Made by a program: the position numbers and the translations under genes. A stretch of 55,439 bases of DNA, from assembly GCA_937863685.1 (NCBI GenBank), contig CALMGM010000006.1, positions 1 to 55,439 on the forward strand. The letters run 5' to 3'. The notes beneath the pieces were generated by a model that was not told the origin of the DNA, did no database searches, and saw only the letters and a list, made by a program, of their open reading frames with translations. This DNA is from an uncultured bacterium (GTDB lineage Bacteria > Edwardsbacteria > AC1 > EtOH8). Each line of letters begins with the position of its first letter. The stretch's first letter is position 1. Of this stretch, positions 41,866 through 50,196 are shown one piece after another.

Positions 41866-42432
41866 TCATTTTAGGTTCCCTAAGGCCAGATCCAGATAGA
41901 TCGATATAAAGGCCCTCTCACCGGTAAAACAAACCGCAAAGCTGGGTCCTATCCCAACGTGCCTGGACCTCAGCAATATCTGTCCCTTGGCAATGATCCC
42001 GTAATAGTCACGGTGTCTTGCGGCATAGATGAATTCGGTGTCAAACCAGTCGTCCGGGTCGTTGGAATAGGAGTCACTGATCTCATAGCTGGTTTCGTTC
42101 CTGTAGCATACCCCCAGCGAGCCCAAGGCCATTGCCATGTCCGTGGCCACACAACGTCCATAAGCCAGGCTGAATTCCTGCCGGTTGTCCTCTGGGTCGC
42201 CCCAAAAACTGTATTCTTTGGAGCTTGCGTACTGCGCCGAAAAGCAATGTTCATTGACGAATACATGGGTGCTGACATTGAATCCCGACAAGCTATCGGA
42301 ACCGCCCAGGCCAAAGGATATCCACACCGGGTCTGGTCCATTCTGTTTTACCGAACCGCTGTCTGACATTTGGGCGGTTGCCGAAAAGGCATAGATAAAA
42401 ATTACGGCTATAAGGCTACCACATTTTTTCAT
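41866..42432 (-). CDS. Exported protein of unknown function
   Basis: The 188-residue protein has a signal peptide (MKKCGSLIAVIFIYAFSATA, cut after ATA-Q). The rest is short strands with Tyr, Phe and Gly and a Cys at positions that could pair. A barrel-like end ('AFISIYLDLALG') suggests a small outer-membrane or periplasmic beta protein. The start at 42432 is chosen for the signal peptide; a longer frame overlaps the fba gene. It follows fba by 49 bases. The 142 bp between it and baeRF hold no feature I can name. Confidence 0.7.
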   Translation of the reverse strand: MKKCGSLIAVIFIYAFSATAQMSDSGSVKQNGPDPVWISFGLGGSDSLSGFNVSTHVFVNEHCFSAQYASSKEYSFWGDPEDNRQEFSLAYGRCVATDMAMALGSLGVCYRNETSYEISDSYSNDPDDWFDTEFIYAARHRDYYGIIAKGQILLRSRHVGIGPSFAVCFTGERAFISIYLDLALGNLK

Positions 42433-42481
42433 ATGGTCTTTTTTGGTTGTGATGATTTTCCGGTTGCGGTCTTTCGGATTT

Positions 42482-43402
42482 CTAGGCCTGGCCGGCGCAG
42501 CCGAACAGCTTGACCTTGCCCTTGACCACCTGCTTGACCGCCTCCCGGGCCGGACCCAGGTATTTGCGGGGATCGAACTCCGACGGATTCTCGGCAAAGG
42601 CCTTGCGGATGGCCCCGGTCATTGCTATGCGCAGATCGGTGTCCACGTTGATCTTGCAGACCGCCATCTTGGCGGCCCGGGCCAGGAATTCTTCCGGCAC
42701 CCCGCGGGTGCCCGGCAGTTTTCCGCCGTACTTGTTGCAGATCTCCACCAGCTCGGCCGGCACCGATGAGGCCCCGTGCAGGACTATGGGATACCCCGGA
42801 AGAAGGTTTTGGATCTTCTCCAGCCGCGGGAAATCAAGGGTGGCCTCGCCCTTGAATTTGTAGGCCCCGTGCGAGGTGCCTATGGAGATGGCCAGCGAAT
42901 CGCAGCCGGTCTGTTTGACGAATTCCACCACTTCGTCCGGATCGGTATAGACTGCTTCCCGGGCCCCGGGCTCGTCCGAGGTCGAGGTCAGCTTGCCCAG
43001 CTCGGCCTCCACCGGCACCCCCTTGGCATGGGCGTATTCCACCACTTTTTTGGTGAGGGCCACGTTCTCCTCGAAGGGATCATGCGAGGCGTCTATCATC
43101 ACCGAGGAGAAGCCGCCGTCCACGCAGGCTTTGCACAGCTCGAAGCTGTCGCCGTGGTCCAGGTGCAAAGCCACCGGAATGTCGGTGGTCTCCATGGCTG
43201 CCTTGACCAGGTGGATCAGGTATTCCTGGCGGGCATATTTGCGGGCCCCGGCCGATACCTGCAGGATCAGCGGGGAGCGCTCCTCGGTTCCGGCATCCAC
43301 GATGGCCTGCAATAATTCCATGTTGTTGACATTGAAGGCCCCGACGGCATAGCCGCCGTCATAGGCCTTTTTGAACATTTCGCGGGTTCCCACTAACGGC
43401 AT
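42482..43402 (-). CDS. fba: Class II fructose-bisphosphate aldolase
   Basis: The 306-residue enzyme cleaves fructose-1,6-bisphosphate in glycolysis. The metal ligand H83 lies in 'VALHLDHGDSFELC', followed by 'SSVMIDASHDPFEENV' and 'AISIGTSHGAYK'. Its size fits the shorter class II aldolases (tagatose/fructose type), so a tagatose-bisphosphate role cannot be excluded. The ATG at 43402 is preceded by GAGAGGAGAT; upstream frame extension overlaps the secreted protein gene. gap and PFP, its pathway partners, are within 10 kb. Confidence 0.95.
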   Translation of the reverse strand: MPLVGTREMFKKAYDGGYAVGAFNVNNMELLQAIVDAGTEERSPLILQVSAGARKYARQEYLIHLVKAAMETTDIPVALHLDHGDSFELCKACVDGGFSSVMIDASHDPFEENVALTKKVVEYAHAKGVPVEAELGKLTSTSDEPGAREAVYTDPDEVVEFVKQTGCDSLAISIGTSHGAYKFKGEATLDFPRLEKIQNLLPGYPIVLHGASSVPAELVEICNKYGGKLPGTRGVPEEFLARAAKMAVCKINVDTDLRIAMTGAIRKAFAENPSEFDPRKYLGPAREAVKQVVKGKVKLFGCAGQA

Positions 43403-43443
43403 TATGATCTCCTCTCTGTGTTTGTTGAACAGACCGGTATTGA

Positions 43444-44760
43444 TTATCGCATGAGCACCATTCTGCTGGTCCGGACGTCCCCTCCGCTTCTCAACCGGCA
43501 AAAATAGACGCCGGCGGGATGATTATCGGATTCGTATTTCACGACGTGGGTCCCCGGCTCCTGATGCGATTGGATGACGGTCCGGACCTTCTGCCCGGTG
43601 CTGTTGTAGATCGCCACCTCGACATCACCGGCCCGGGGAATGGTATAACTGATGACGACCTGCCGCCGGAAGGGGTTGGGTTGTATCGACAACCGCAGGC
43701 CGGGATCGTCCTTCACGGTATTTATGTCGGCCGTGATGCCTGACGGCGTCCCGTCCCAGCCCGACAGCCGCGCCAGCATCCACCACATGGCCTTGGCCAG
43801 CCGGATGGCACCCCGCTGCCCGATATGGTCCCCGTCCTCGGTGTAAGTGCCGTTGGTGTCCAGCATGTTGTCGGCGTGGATCTGGGGGAAGTCTCTGAGG
43901 GTGCCTCCGTCGTTCCAGGTGGCCACGTGCTGGGAATCGGCATTGCTCCAGCACAGGATGTCGGCATAGTCGAACAGCACCCGGGTGGTATCCTGCGCCA
44001 CGTACTGCCGCATGTACTGGTGCTTGACCTCGCGCTGAAAACCGTTCTCGCTGTTGTCGTTGCCGTCCACCGGGCCGGTGGTGAAGAACACCACCGTGGG
44101 CCAGCCGTTCGTCGCACAGGAATCGGCGTAGGACTGGGTGGCTTCCAGGTAGGTGTCCATGCAGACGCTGTTCCCGGTAAGGATCGAGTCCCCGGCGTCA
44201 AGGCCCCAGCGCAGGCTGCCCTGCGGGCCGCCTTCTGACGAACCGGCCCAGCGCACCTGGTGGACGGGATCCTCTGTGCCGCCTGGCGCGTTTATCCACG
44301 TCATGTCCCAGCACCAGCCGAATCCCGTGGCGTGCAGCGGCCTCCCGTTGGTGTTGCAGTAGCGGATACCGGCCGCAGTACGGGCGACCGCGGTCTGGCT
44401 GGTATACCAGTCCTCCTCGCCGTACCCGTAGCGCCAGCCACTGGAGGAGTTCAGATCGCCCCAGGTGGCGCGACTGAAGCGCAGGGCGCCGGCCGGCAGG
44501 CTGTCGGGGGTGCCGCTCTCGAGGATGGCCACGGCGTTATTAGAGTCAATGGACTGCAGGATGGCCAGGCCTATACGGTAGCCGGACGAGTGCGATTCCC
44601 CGGGGACGGTCACCCACCAAGTCCTGACGCTGTCGATGTACTGCTGGGGGATATCGGAATAACTATCGACGACCGTATGGTCGGCAATTATCTGTTGAGC
44701 GGCGGCGTTGCCAGCCAATATCAGCAAGAAAAACGCTGAGGTTATGATCTTATTTTTCAC
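43444..44760 (-). CDS. Secreted sorting-domain protein, SGNH-hydrolase-like
   Basis: The 438-residue protein has a signal peptide ending NAAAQ and a C-terminal sorting domain (about 355-438): 'IQPNPFRRQVVISYTI', then 'IYNSTGQKVRTVI' and 'PAGVYFCRLRSGG', the mark of type IX (Por) secretion cargo. The middle ends with 'DGDHIGQRGAIRLAKAMWW', like the D-x-x-H of SGNH/GDSL esterases, though the N-terminal GDS motif is not evident. The start codon is GTG with GGGGG ahead. A deacetylase or esterase acting on glycans outside the cell is a guess. Confidence 0.8.
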   Translation of the reverse strand: MKNKIITSAFFLLILAGNAAAQQIIADHTVVDSYSDIPQQYIDSVRTWWVTVPGESHSSGYRIGLAILQSIDSNNAVAILESGTPDSLPAGALRFSRATWGDLNSSSGWRYGYGEEDWYTSQTAVARTAAGIRYCNTNGRPLHATGFGWCWDMTWINAPGGTEDPVHQVRWAGSSEGGPQGSLRWGLDAGDSILTGNSVCMDTYLEATQSYADSCATNGWPTVVFFTTGPVDGNDNSENGFQREVKHQYMRQYVAQDTTRVLFDYADILCWSNADSQHVATWNDGGTLRDFPQIHADNMLDTNGTYTEDGDHIGQRGAIRLAKAMWWMLARLSGWDGTPSGITADINTVKDDPGLRLSIQPNPFRRQVVISYTIPRAGDVEVAIYNSTGQKVRTVIQSHQEPGTHVVKYESDNHPAGVYFCRLRSGGDVRTSRMVLMR

Positions 44761-45034
44761 GGGTCCCCCTTTTCGGCGGAGTTCTGGTCATCCTTTCAAC
44801 TGCCACAAGCTGTCGGGCGATTTATGTTTATTGATCAAAAGTAGATGATATGAATTATAGATTATGGATTATTGATTTAAATTTTGAACTCATTCCTTCG
44901 CCCTTCTCTTCATAAGAGAAGGGGTATAGGGGTTGAGTTGGGTTTAACTAAATCATCAATTGTAAGGATTAGTTATAAATTACTTTGCGGAACGATACCC
45001 AGAAACCACACGGTAGAATATATATTTTCAACCG
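44761..45034. other. Intergenic region of 274 bp
   Basis: The stretch is AT-rich and holds no credible ORF or RNA. It contains one 10-bp hairpin, CCCTTCTCTT/AAGAGAAGGG at 44901-44923, within a C-rich/G-rich repeat of the family also seen at 500-549. A weak TTGATC lies near the GTG start but lacks a good -10. Confidence 0.6.
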
Positions 45035-45592
45035 TTATCTTTTAAATCTGTTGCTTATTGTCTCCACAAATATCCTGTCGGCTTTTTTTGAGATCATAGA
45101 GATCGGGGAATATCCTTTTCTTTTTGCCTGATATATTGTGAATGCCATTAATGCTAGGGTAATAATGATATTTGGCCAGGCATTTAGCGCCCATTGCCCG
45201 TTAAATTCCAAGGGGGTTTGGGAAAAGGGATACAGATAATTTATTGCCCAGATGGAACCATCCGGACCGGCTGAACCCAACAAGTCGAATAGTAAGTGTA
45301 GATGAAATATAATAAACGCCCATAAGGCTGTTTTATATTTCCTTCTGGTCAGCAATAGAACTGCTGCTGATAATATTAGGGCGGCGGTAAAGTTGTGGGC
45401 CAAAACGTGATGATACTTTTGATAGACATCTATAATTGTTTGGGATCTTCCGCTAAAACCCATCAGGGTAGCCGGCAAAATATCTATGTCCGGCAAAATA
45501 CCCGAGAAAGTCAATATACATCTTTCTCTATCATTTTCTGCTACGACATCGGCCAAAAGCCAAGAGACAAAAAAGTGGGTTGCTAAATGCAC
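45035..45592 (-). CDS. YdjM/DUF457-type inner-membrane metal-dependent hydrolase
   Basis: The 185-residue protein begins 'MHLATHFFVSWLLADVV' and continues 'FSGILPDIDILP', the start of the YdjM (LexA-binding/DUF457) membrane family. Conserved His and Asp lie in 'YHHVLAHNF' and 'HLHLLFDLLGS', set among four predicted membrane helices. Metal-dependent hydrolase activity is predicted, and substrate is unknown. The start is a GTG at 45592 with AAGG about 10 bases upstream. The gene is much AT-richer than its neighbours. Confidence 0.85.
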   Translation of the reverse strand: MHLATHFFVSWLLADVVAENDRERCILTFSGILPDIDILPATLMGFSGRSQTIIDVYQKYHHVLAHNFTAALILSAAVLLLTRRKYKTALWAFIIFHLHLLFDLLGSAGPDGSIWAINYLYPFSQTPLEFNGQWALNAWPNIIITLALMAFTIYQAKRKGYSPISMISKKADRIFVETISNRFKR

Positions 45593-45653
45593 TAGGCTTT
45601 TACCTTATATCAACATTTTACTGCTTTGATACAAGTTTCCAACTCTAAGGGCT

Positions 45654-47738
45654 TTACTCTTTCTCCTTCAGCTCCTTCAGCCTCTCCGCCCCCAGTTTCT
45701 CCAGCTTGTCGCCCAGGTTGCCGAACTCGGCCAGAAAATCCTTGAAACTGTAGGAATCCAAAAACAGCACGCTGCCGTCGGTCCTGGCCACCACGTTGGC
45801 GGTCCGGGGCACGTCGGTCAGCAAGGCGATCTCCCCGAAGGGATCGCCCTTCCTGAGTGTGGCCACCGGGGTCTTATCGTCCTTGCCCATCACCTCCAGT
45901 TCGCCGTCCATCACTATGTAGAAGCACTGCCCCAGTTCTCCCCGGCGGATGACCACCTGTCCGGGCTTGATGTACAGCCGCTGGACCATGCTGAGAAGAC
46001 GAATGATGGCCTCCGGGCCCAGCTCGGAAAAGACATCCGAATCCCTAAGGACATCCAGCCCGTGCAGGATGTTGAGGATATCCTCGCCCTGTTCCAGCGC
46101 CAGGGTCATGGTGGTGCGGTCGCAGATCTCGGCCGGTCCGAAATACTGGATGGGTCCGGGATAGATATACTCGTTTCCCTTGGCCCAGCCATCCCTCTGG
46201 CGCACGAATTCCTTGAACGGCCCGCCATTAAGGTTAACCAGGGCCTTCCTGATCACCGGGATGTCCCTGCCCTGGCGCCGCTCCAGATTCATCATCATGG
46301 TCAGGGGGATGCCGCCCGCCACCCAGTTGCCCGGGGGCTCGGCCAAGTTGGCCACTTGCGCCATATAGCCGCTCTGGCCGCAGGCCGCCAGGGCCGCCGC
46401 GGCATAGCCCAGACTGTAGCAGTAATCGGCGTCGAAATTGGAGGGCGCGGCGCAGCGCCCCTCATAGCCGAAGAAATGATACTGGGGGCTGAACTTGCCG
46501 GAGAATTTCCCCTCGGCCTTCGATTCACGCAACAGGTCGCCCACCATGTCGATCAGCAGTTTCTCGGTCTCGATCCGGGACACCTGGACGTTGCCGTGGG
46601 GATCGCGGTCCTCCAGCAATTGCCACTGGATCTCCTCCGGGATCGAGGCAAAGGCCTGGGCCGATTCGGCGGTCAGGTTCTTGTTGATGAACTGGTGCTT
46701 GTCCTCCGGGTTGGTCAGGCCGTTGAAATAATCCTTGTGCTCGGCCATCAGGTCGTTGAGTTCGGCTATCAGCTTTTTGATCTCGGGGATGAACTCGATC
46801 AGCCCCTCGGGGATCACCACCACCCCGTAATCCATGCCGTTCAGGGAGCGGTCCCGGACCACCCCGGCAATATATCCCACGATCTCCTTTAAGCGCTGGC
46901 CCTTGTCGGCCACTTCCTCGGAGATGACGGTGATGTTGGGATGGCACTGCAGGGCGCATTCCAGGGCAATATGCGAAGCCGAGCGGCCCATCACCCTGAT
47001 GAAATGCCAGTATTTTTTGGCCGACTGGTCGTCCCGCTGAATGTTGCCTAAAAGTTCGCAGTAGACCTTGGTGGCGGTGTCGAAGCCGAAGGATATCTCG
47101 ACCTGCTGGTTCTTAAGGTCGCCGTCTATGGTCTTGGGACAGCCGATCACTTTAATATCAATATCCTTTTGCAAAAAATACTCCGCCAGCATGGCGGCGT
47201 TGGTGTTGGAATCGTCTCCGCCTATCACCACAATGGCGTTTATACCCCACGATCGGCAGGTGGCAGCCGCCTTGTCGAACTGCTCCTCCTTCTCCAGCTT
47301 GGTGCGTCCCGATCCGATGATGTCGAAGCCTCCGGTGTTGCGGTACTGGTCTATGATCTCGGCGGTCAGCAATTTGCATTTGTTGTCGATCAGACCGCTG
47401 GGGCCGTCAAGAAAGCCGTAAAGCTCGCTCTTGTCGTTGAAATTCTTGAGCGCGTCAAATAGCCCGGCGATGACATTGTGCCCGCCGGGAGCCTGCCCGC
47501 CGGAAAGCACCACCCCCGCTTTGATGGCCGGAAGATCGGCCTTCTCGGTGGTCTCAAAGGTCAGCAGCGGCAGGCCGTAGGTTCGAGGAAACCTGGCATT
47601 GATGGCCTTCTGGTCGGACTGCGGTTCCGCCCGTTCCCCTTCCCGGAGATTGACCGATGTTTCTTTTTGGATGAAGACCGGAGGCAGTTTAGGCTGGTAA
47701 TTTGAGCGGTGTTTCTGCAGGATGGATATTTCGTTCAT
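45654..47738 (-). CDS. pfp: PPi-dependent phosphofructokinase fused to a cyclic-nucleotide-binding domain
   Basis: The 694-residue protein is a long-form PFP (residues 1-560) joined to a CNB domain (about 568-672). PFP marks are 'GGQAPGGHNV' (80-89), GGDDSNTN at 173-180 where Asp in place of Gly selects pyrophosphate over ATP, and PKTIDGDL at 201-208, with 'MGRSASHIALE'. The CNB part has 'RRGELGQCFYIVMDGELEV' and the phosphate-binding cassette 'FGEIALLTDVPRTANVV' (634-650) with Glu636 and Arg645 intact. The ATG at 47738 has AAGGGG ahead. This would put the reversible glycolytic step under direct cyclic-nucleotide control. It has its own promoter (47767-47795). Confidence 0.95.
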   Translation of the reverse strand: MNEISILQKHRSNYQPKLPPVFIQKETSVNLREGERAEPQSDQKAINARFPRTYGLPLLTFETTEKADLPAIKAGVVLSGGQAPGGHNVIAGLFDALKNFNDKSELYGFLDGPSGLIDNKCKLLTAEIIDQYRNTGGFDIIGSGRTKLEKEEQFDKAAATCRSWGINAIVVIGGDDSNTNAAMLAEYFLQKDIDIKVIGCPKTIDGDLKNQQVEISFGFDTATKVYCELLGNIQRDDQSAKKYWHFIRVMGRSASHIALECALQCHPNITVISEEVADKGQRLKEIVGYIAGVVRDRSLNGMDYGVVVIPEGLIEFIPEIKKLIAELNDLMAEHKDYFNGLTNPEDKHQFINKNLTAESAQAFASIPEEIQWQLLEDRDPHGNVQVSRIETEKLLIDMVGDLLRESKAEGKFSGKFSPQYHFFGYEGRCAAPSNFDADYCYSLGYAAAALAACGQSGYMAQVANLAEPPGNWVAGGIPLTMMMNLERRQGRDIPVIRKALVNLNGGPFKEFVRQRDGWAKGNEYIYPGPIQYFGPAEICDRTTMTLALEQGEDILNILHGLDVLRDSDVFSELGPEAIIRLLSMVQRLYIKPGQVVIRRGELGQCFYIVMDGELEVMGKDDKTPVATLRKGDPFGEIALLTDVPRTANVVARTDGSVLFLDSYSFKDFLAEFGNLGDKLEKLGAERLKELKEKE

Positions 47739-47766
47739 TGCTGACCCCTTATTAACTGTCAATTTT

Positions 47767-47795
47767 AGTTTAGCACTACCTTACGGGCATGTCAA
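47767..47795 (-). promoter_or_regulatory. Predicted sigma-70 promoter of the PFP gene
   Basis: On the reverse strand TTGACA (47795-47790) and TAAACT (47772-47767) are 17 bases apart. The -10 box ends 28 bases before the ATG at 47738. The rest of the 187-bp gap to comF shows nothing else clear. Confidence 0.75.
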
Positions 47796-47925
47796 TCAAA
47801 ATCGGGCTCCGTTTTAATCTTTGATAAATGCGATGTCTGAATATCCGTTTACACAGGACTAATAAAGCATTCTCCGCGTCTCTGCTGTAAAAATCCATGT
47901 AAATCCGTGACCTATTACCGGCCGA

Positions 47926-48663
47926 TCAAAGCGGGGCGGCGGCCGCGGTCAGGGCCAGAACCTCCCGGGCCCCGGCCGCTAAAAGAGATTGACCACAGGA
48001 GCCTATGGTGGCCCCGGTGGTCAATACGTCATCAACCAGAATTACGGTCTTATCTTTGATCCGGTCGGGATTTTGCACGGCAAATATTCCTTCAACGTTC
48101 CTGTGCCTTTGTTCCTTATTCATGGTGGTCTGGGATTTGGTATGCCGACACCTGGCCACCAGCCCCTTCGGAGAGGCAACGCCCAAAGCCCTTCCCAGCT
48201 GCTCGGCCAAAAGCTGGGCCTGGTTATAGCCCCGTTCCCTTTCCCTGGCGCTGTGCAGCGGAACGGCCAGCACCAGATCGGCTTTATTGTATTTTTGATC
48301 CGAGACAATGCGCTCTGCCATAATGGCTCCCAGCTTGCGGGATACGCTTATGGCATCGGAGTATTTAAGCATGTGAATTACGTCGGACAGCGGAGCCTCA
48401 AAGGGCCCGATGGTCTTGACCTCGCTGCAGCCCCAGCCTGGGATCAGGCATAATTCGCACAGCGATTTTTTACCGGCCACCTGGTTACCGCAGCGCTGGC
48501 ATTGGCCGCCCTCCCACTTCTTGACCGATGACCAGCAACCGGGGCAGATCCCGCCCGTCAATCCTTCCGGAGCCCTCTGGTGACAGTGACTGCAAAAGGG
48601 AGGAAAGACGAAATCCGCCAGGCTGCCCAAAAAAGAGATCGTATGCCGGTACAGTGCGTTCAT
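47926..48663 (-). CDS. comF: ComF family phosphoribosyltransferase-like protein
   Basis: The 245-residue protein has an N-terminal zinc region with four CxxC-type pairs ('CSHCHQ', 'CPGC', 'CQRCG', 'CELC') and a C-terminal type I phosphoribosyltransferase fold with PRPP motif 'VILVDDVLTTGAT'. ComF proteins act in uptake of DNA during transformation and possibly in replication or repair. The ATG at 48663 is chosen because the zinc region follows. There is no good ribosome site; a GTG eight codons upstream is possible. It follows the outer-membrane protein gene by 34 bases and may be read from the promoter at 50076-50104. Confidence 0.93.
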   Translation of the reverse strand: MNALYRHTISFLGSLADFVFPPFCSHCHQRAPEGLTGGICPGCWSSVKKWEGGQCQRCGNQVAGKKSLCELCLIPGWGCSEVKTIGPFEAPLSDVIHMLKYSDAISVSRKLGAIMAERIVSDQKYNKADLVLAVPLHSARERERGYNQAQLLAEQLGRALGVASPKGLVARCRHTKSQTTMNKEQRHRNVEGIFAVQNPDRIKDKTVILVDDVLTTGATIGSCGQSLLAAGAREVLALTAAAAPL

Positions 48664-48697
48664 CTTGAAGAAAGACGGCCACTTCACCGCCGGAGAT

Positions 48698-50014
48698 TTA
48701 AAAACTGAACTTGACCGCCAGCCGGGGCGAGAATTTTTCAACTGATTTGTAATAAGCAGGGATCTCATTCCCGGCATCGTCCTTGGTGGTTTTTTCGTAG
48801 GTCTTCAAGTATGTCAGGTACAGCATCACATGGGGGTACACCTGATATCCCCCCTCCACCGTCACCAGGGTGTTCTCGTTATTGGTGAACAGGTCCTTGC
48901 CGGAATTTATATGGGTCTGATCATAGGCCGCCCGGATCTCCATTTTGTTATTGGGGATCAATTTCGACAGGTCGGTCCCAAAATGCAGCATCCCGCTGTA
49001 CGGCACCTTGTGAATGGCCTGGTAGCTTCCCAGGATGGTCAGTTTGCCTACCAGTGTGGCCGTCAGTTCGCCGTAGGTCCCGTTGCGGGACTCGGTCAGA
49101 TAATTCAGCAGCAATACTTTCCTGGGAGGTATGGCTCCAAATTGATAGCGTTCCACTTCATAAAAACGATCAAAATACTGGGGCAGATATTCTGCGCCCA
49201 AAAATCTCTGTTCCAGTTTTGACGATAAGGTCAGGATCTCTCCGGGGAATTTAAGGTCGGCCGAGATGCCCACCACATTGCCGGAGCCATAGTTCTTGAT
49301 CTTGGCAAAGTCGTAATAAAGTTGGGTGTAAAGCAGGTTGGTGTTGATTATCGGCAGGCCCAGGTCGGCCCCGAAGACCGTTACCTTATCATCGACTCCG
49401 GAATTCTGATCGGGATCCAGGTCGCTTACCACCGTTGCACCCACCTCGAAATTCTTGATGATCGGTATCTCGGTGGATTTGAGGGGCCGCACATAGGCCC
49501 GGCCGCCGTAGATCTCGGCCCGGCCGAAATTGGAGACCACCGATTCGAACCCGGCCATGCCGAAGTCCAGATCGAACTCCATGCCTATCTTGCGGTCAGC
49601 ATCGTTGACCTGGTTGCCGTAGCGGTACATGATGGAACCGTGACCCAGGATAGCGGCATCCAGCGCGCCCAACCGCACGTAGACCCGGTCGTGCTTCTGC
49701 CCCCAGCGGGCATAGCGGATGATGCGCACCCAGCGGCTCTTGGGATTCCAGTCCTCCTTGCGGATGCCGTCGTTGTTGAACAGCAGGTCCACGTCCAGGC
49801 CCAGGCCGATCTTGGAGAACGAAAGCTCCGGGGCCAGCTGGACCCGGTAATACATGTCGCCGTCTATCATCACCACTCCCAGCCCGCCCATCATCTGGGC
49901 GCCGAAGGCGCTGGCATCCGCCGGCTGGGCGGCCGGTTCCTCGGTCTGGGCCAGGGCCAATGACGCCGAAATAACTGTTATAATCGCCAATAGAACCGAG
50001 ATCCTTTTAGCCAT
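48698..50014 (-). CDS. Predicted outer-membrane beta-barrel protein (porin-like)
   Basis: The 438-residue protein has a signal peptide ending ASLALAQ, then many amphipathic strands ('GDMYYRVQLAPELSFSKIGL', 'VYPHVMLYLTYLKTYEKT') and a final 'SPRLAVKFSF', a typical barrel C-terminus with terminal Phe. The long barrel of about 16-20 strands resembles porins, but no ligand is indicated. AAGGAG precedes the ATG at 50014; the frame upstream to 50104 is not used. A consensus promoter lies at 50076-50104. Confidence 0.82.
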   Translation of the reverse strand: MAKRISVLLAIITVISASLALAQTEEPAAQPADASAFGAQMMGGLGVVMIDGDMYYRVQLAPELSFSKIGLGLDVDLLFNNDGIRKEDWNPKSRWVRIIRYARWGQKHDRVYVRLGALDAAILGHGSIMYRYGNQVNDADRKIGMEFDLDFGMAGFESVVSNFGRAEIYGGRAYVRPLKSTEIPIIKNFEVGATVVSDLDPDQNSGVDDKVTVFGADLGLPIINTNLLYTQLYYDFAKIKNYGSGNVVGISADLKFPGEILTLSSKLEQRFLGAEYLPQYFDRFYEVERYQFGAIPPRKVLLLNYLTESRNGTYGELTATLVGKLTILGSYQAIHKVPYSGMLHFGTDLSKLIPNNKMEIRAAYDQTHINSGKDLFTNNENTLVTVEGGYQVYPHVMLYLTYLKTYEKTTKDDAGNEIPAYYKSVEKFSPRLAVKFSF

Positions 50015-50075
50015 TTTGTTTCTCCTTAAATTATTGCTGTTTTGTAGATTACAAAGTATCCATTGAACTATCAAA

Positions 50076-50104
50076 ATTATACTATTATGGGCCTGCCCTG
50101 TCAA
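50076..50104 (-). promoter_or_regulatory. Consensus sigma-70 promoter of the outer-membrane protein gene
   Basis: On the reverse strand TTGACA (50104-50099) and TATAAT (50081-50076) are perfect boxes with 17 bases between them. The leader to the ATG at 50014 is about 55 bases and ends in AAGGAG. Confidence 0.85.
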
Positions 50105-50159
50105 TCTAAAAGGATAAAAAATAAAACAATATATCTTATAAAAATTGAATTAAAAATTT

Positions 50160-50185
50160 AAAGCCGCTCCTTTCAGGGCGGCTTT
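50160..50185 (-). terminator. Intrinsic terminator of the 4.1-kb secreted protein gene
   Basis: AAAGCCGC and GCGGCTTT form a stem with a 10-base loop. On the reverse strand it is followed by AAATTTTTAA. It lies 11 bases after the stop codon of the gene at 50197. Confidence 0.75.
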
Positions 50186-50196
50186 ATCAAATATGG

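Noticed and set aside
42433-42597. N-terminal extension of the exported protein to 42597
   Set aside because: It overlaps fba out of frame, while the ATG at 42432 starts a clean signal peptide.
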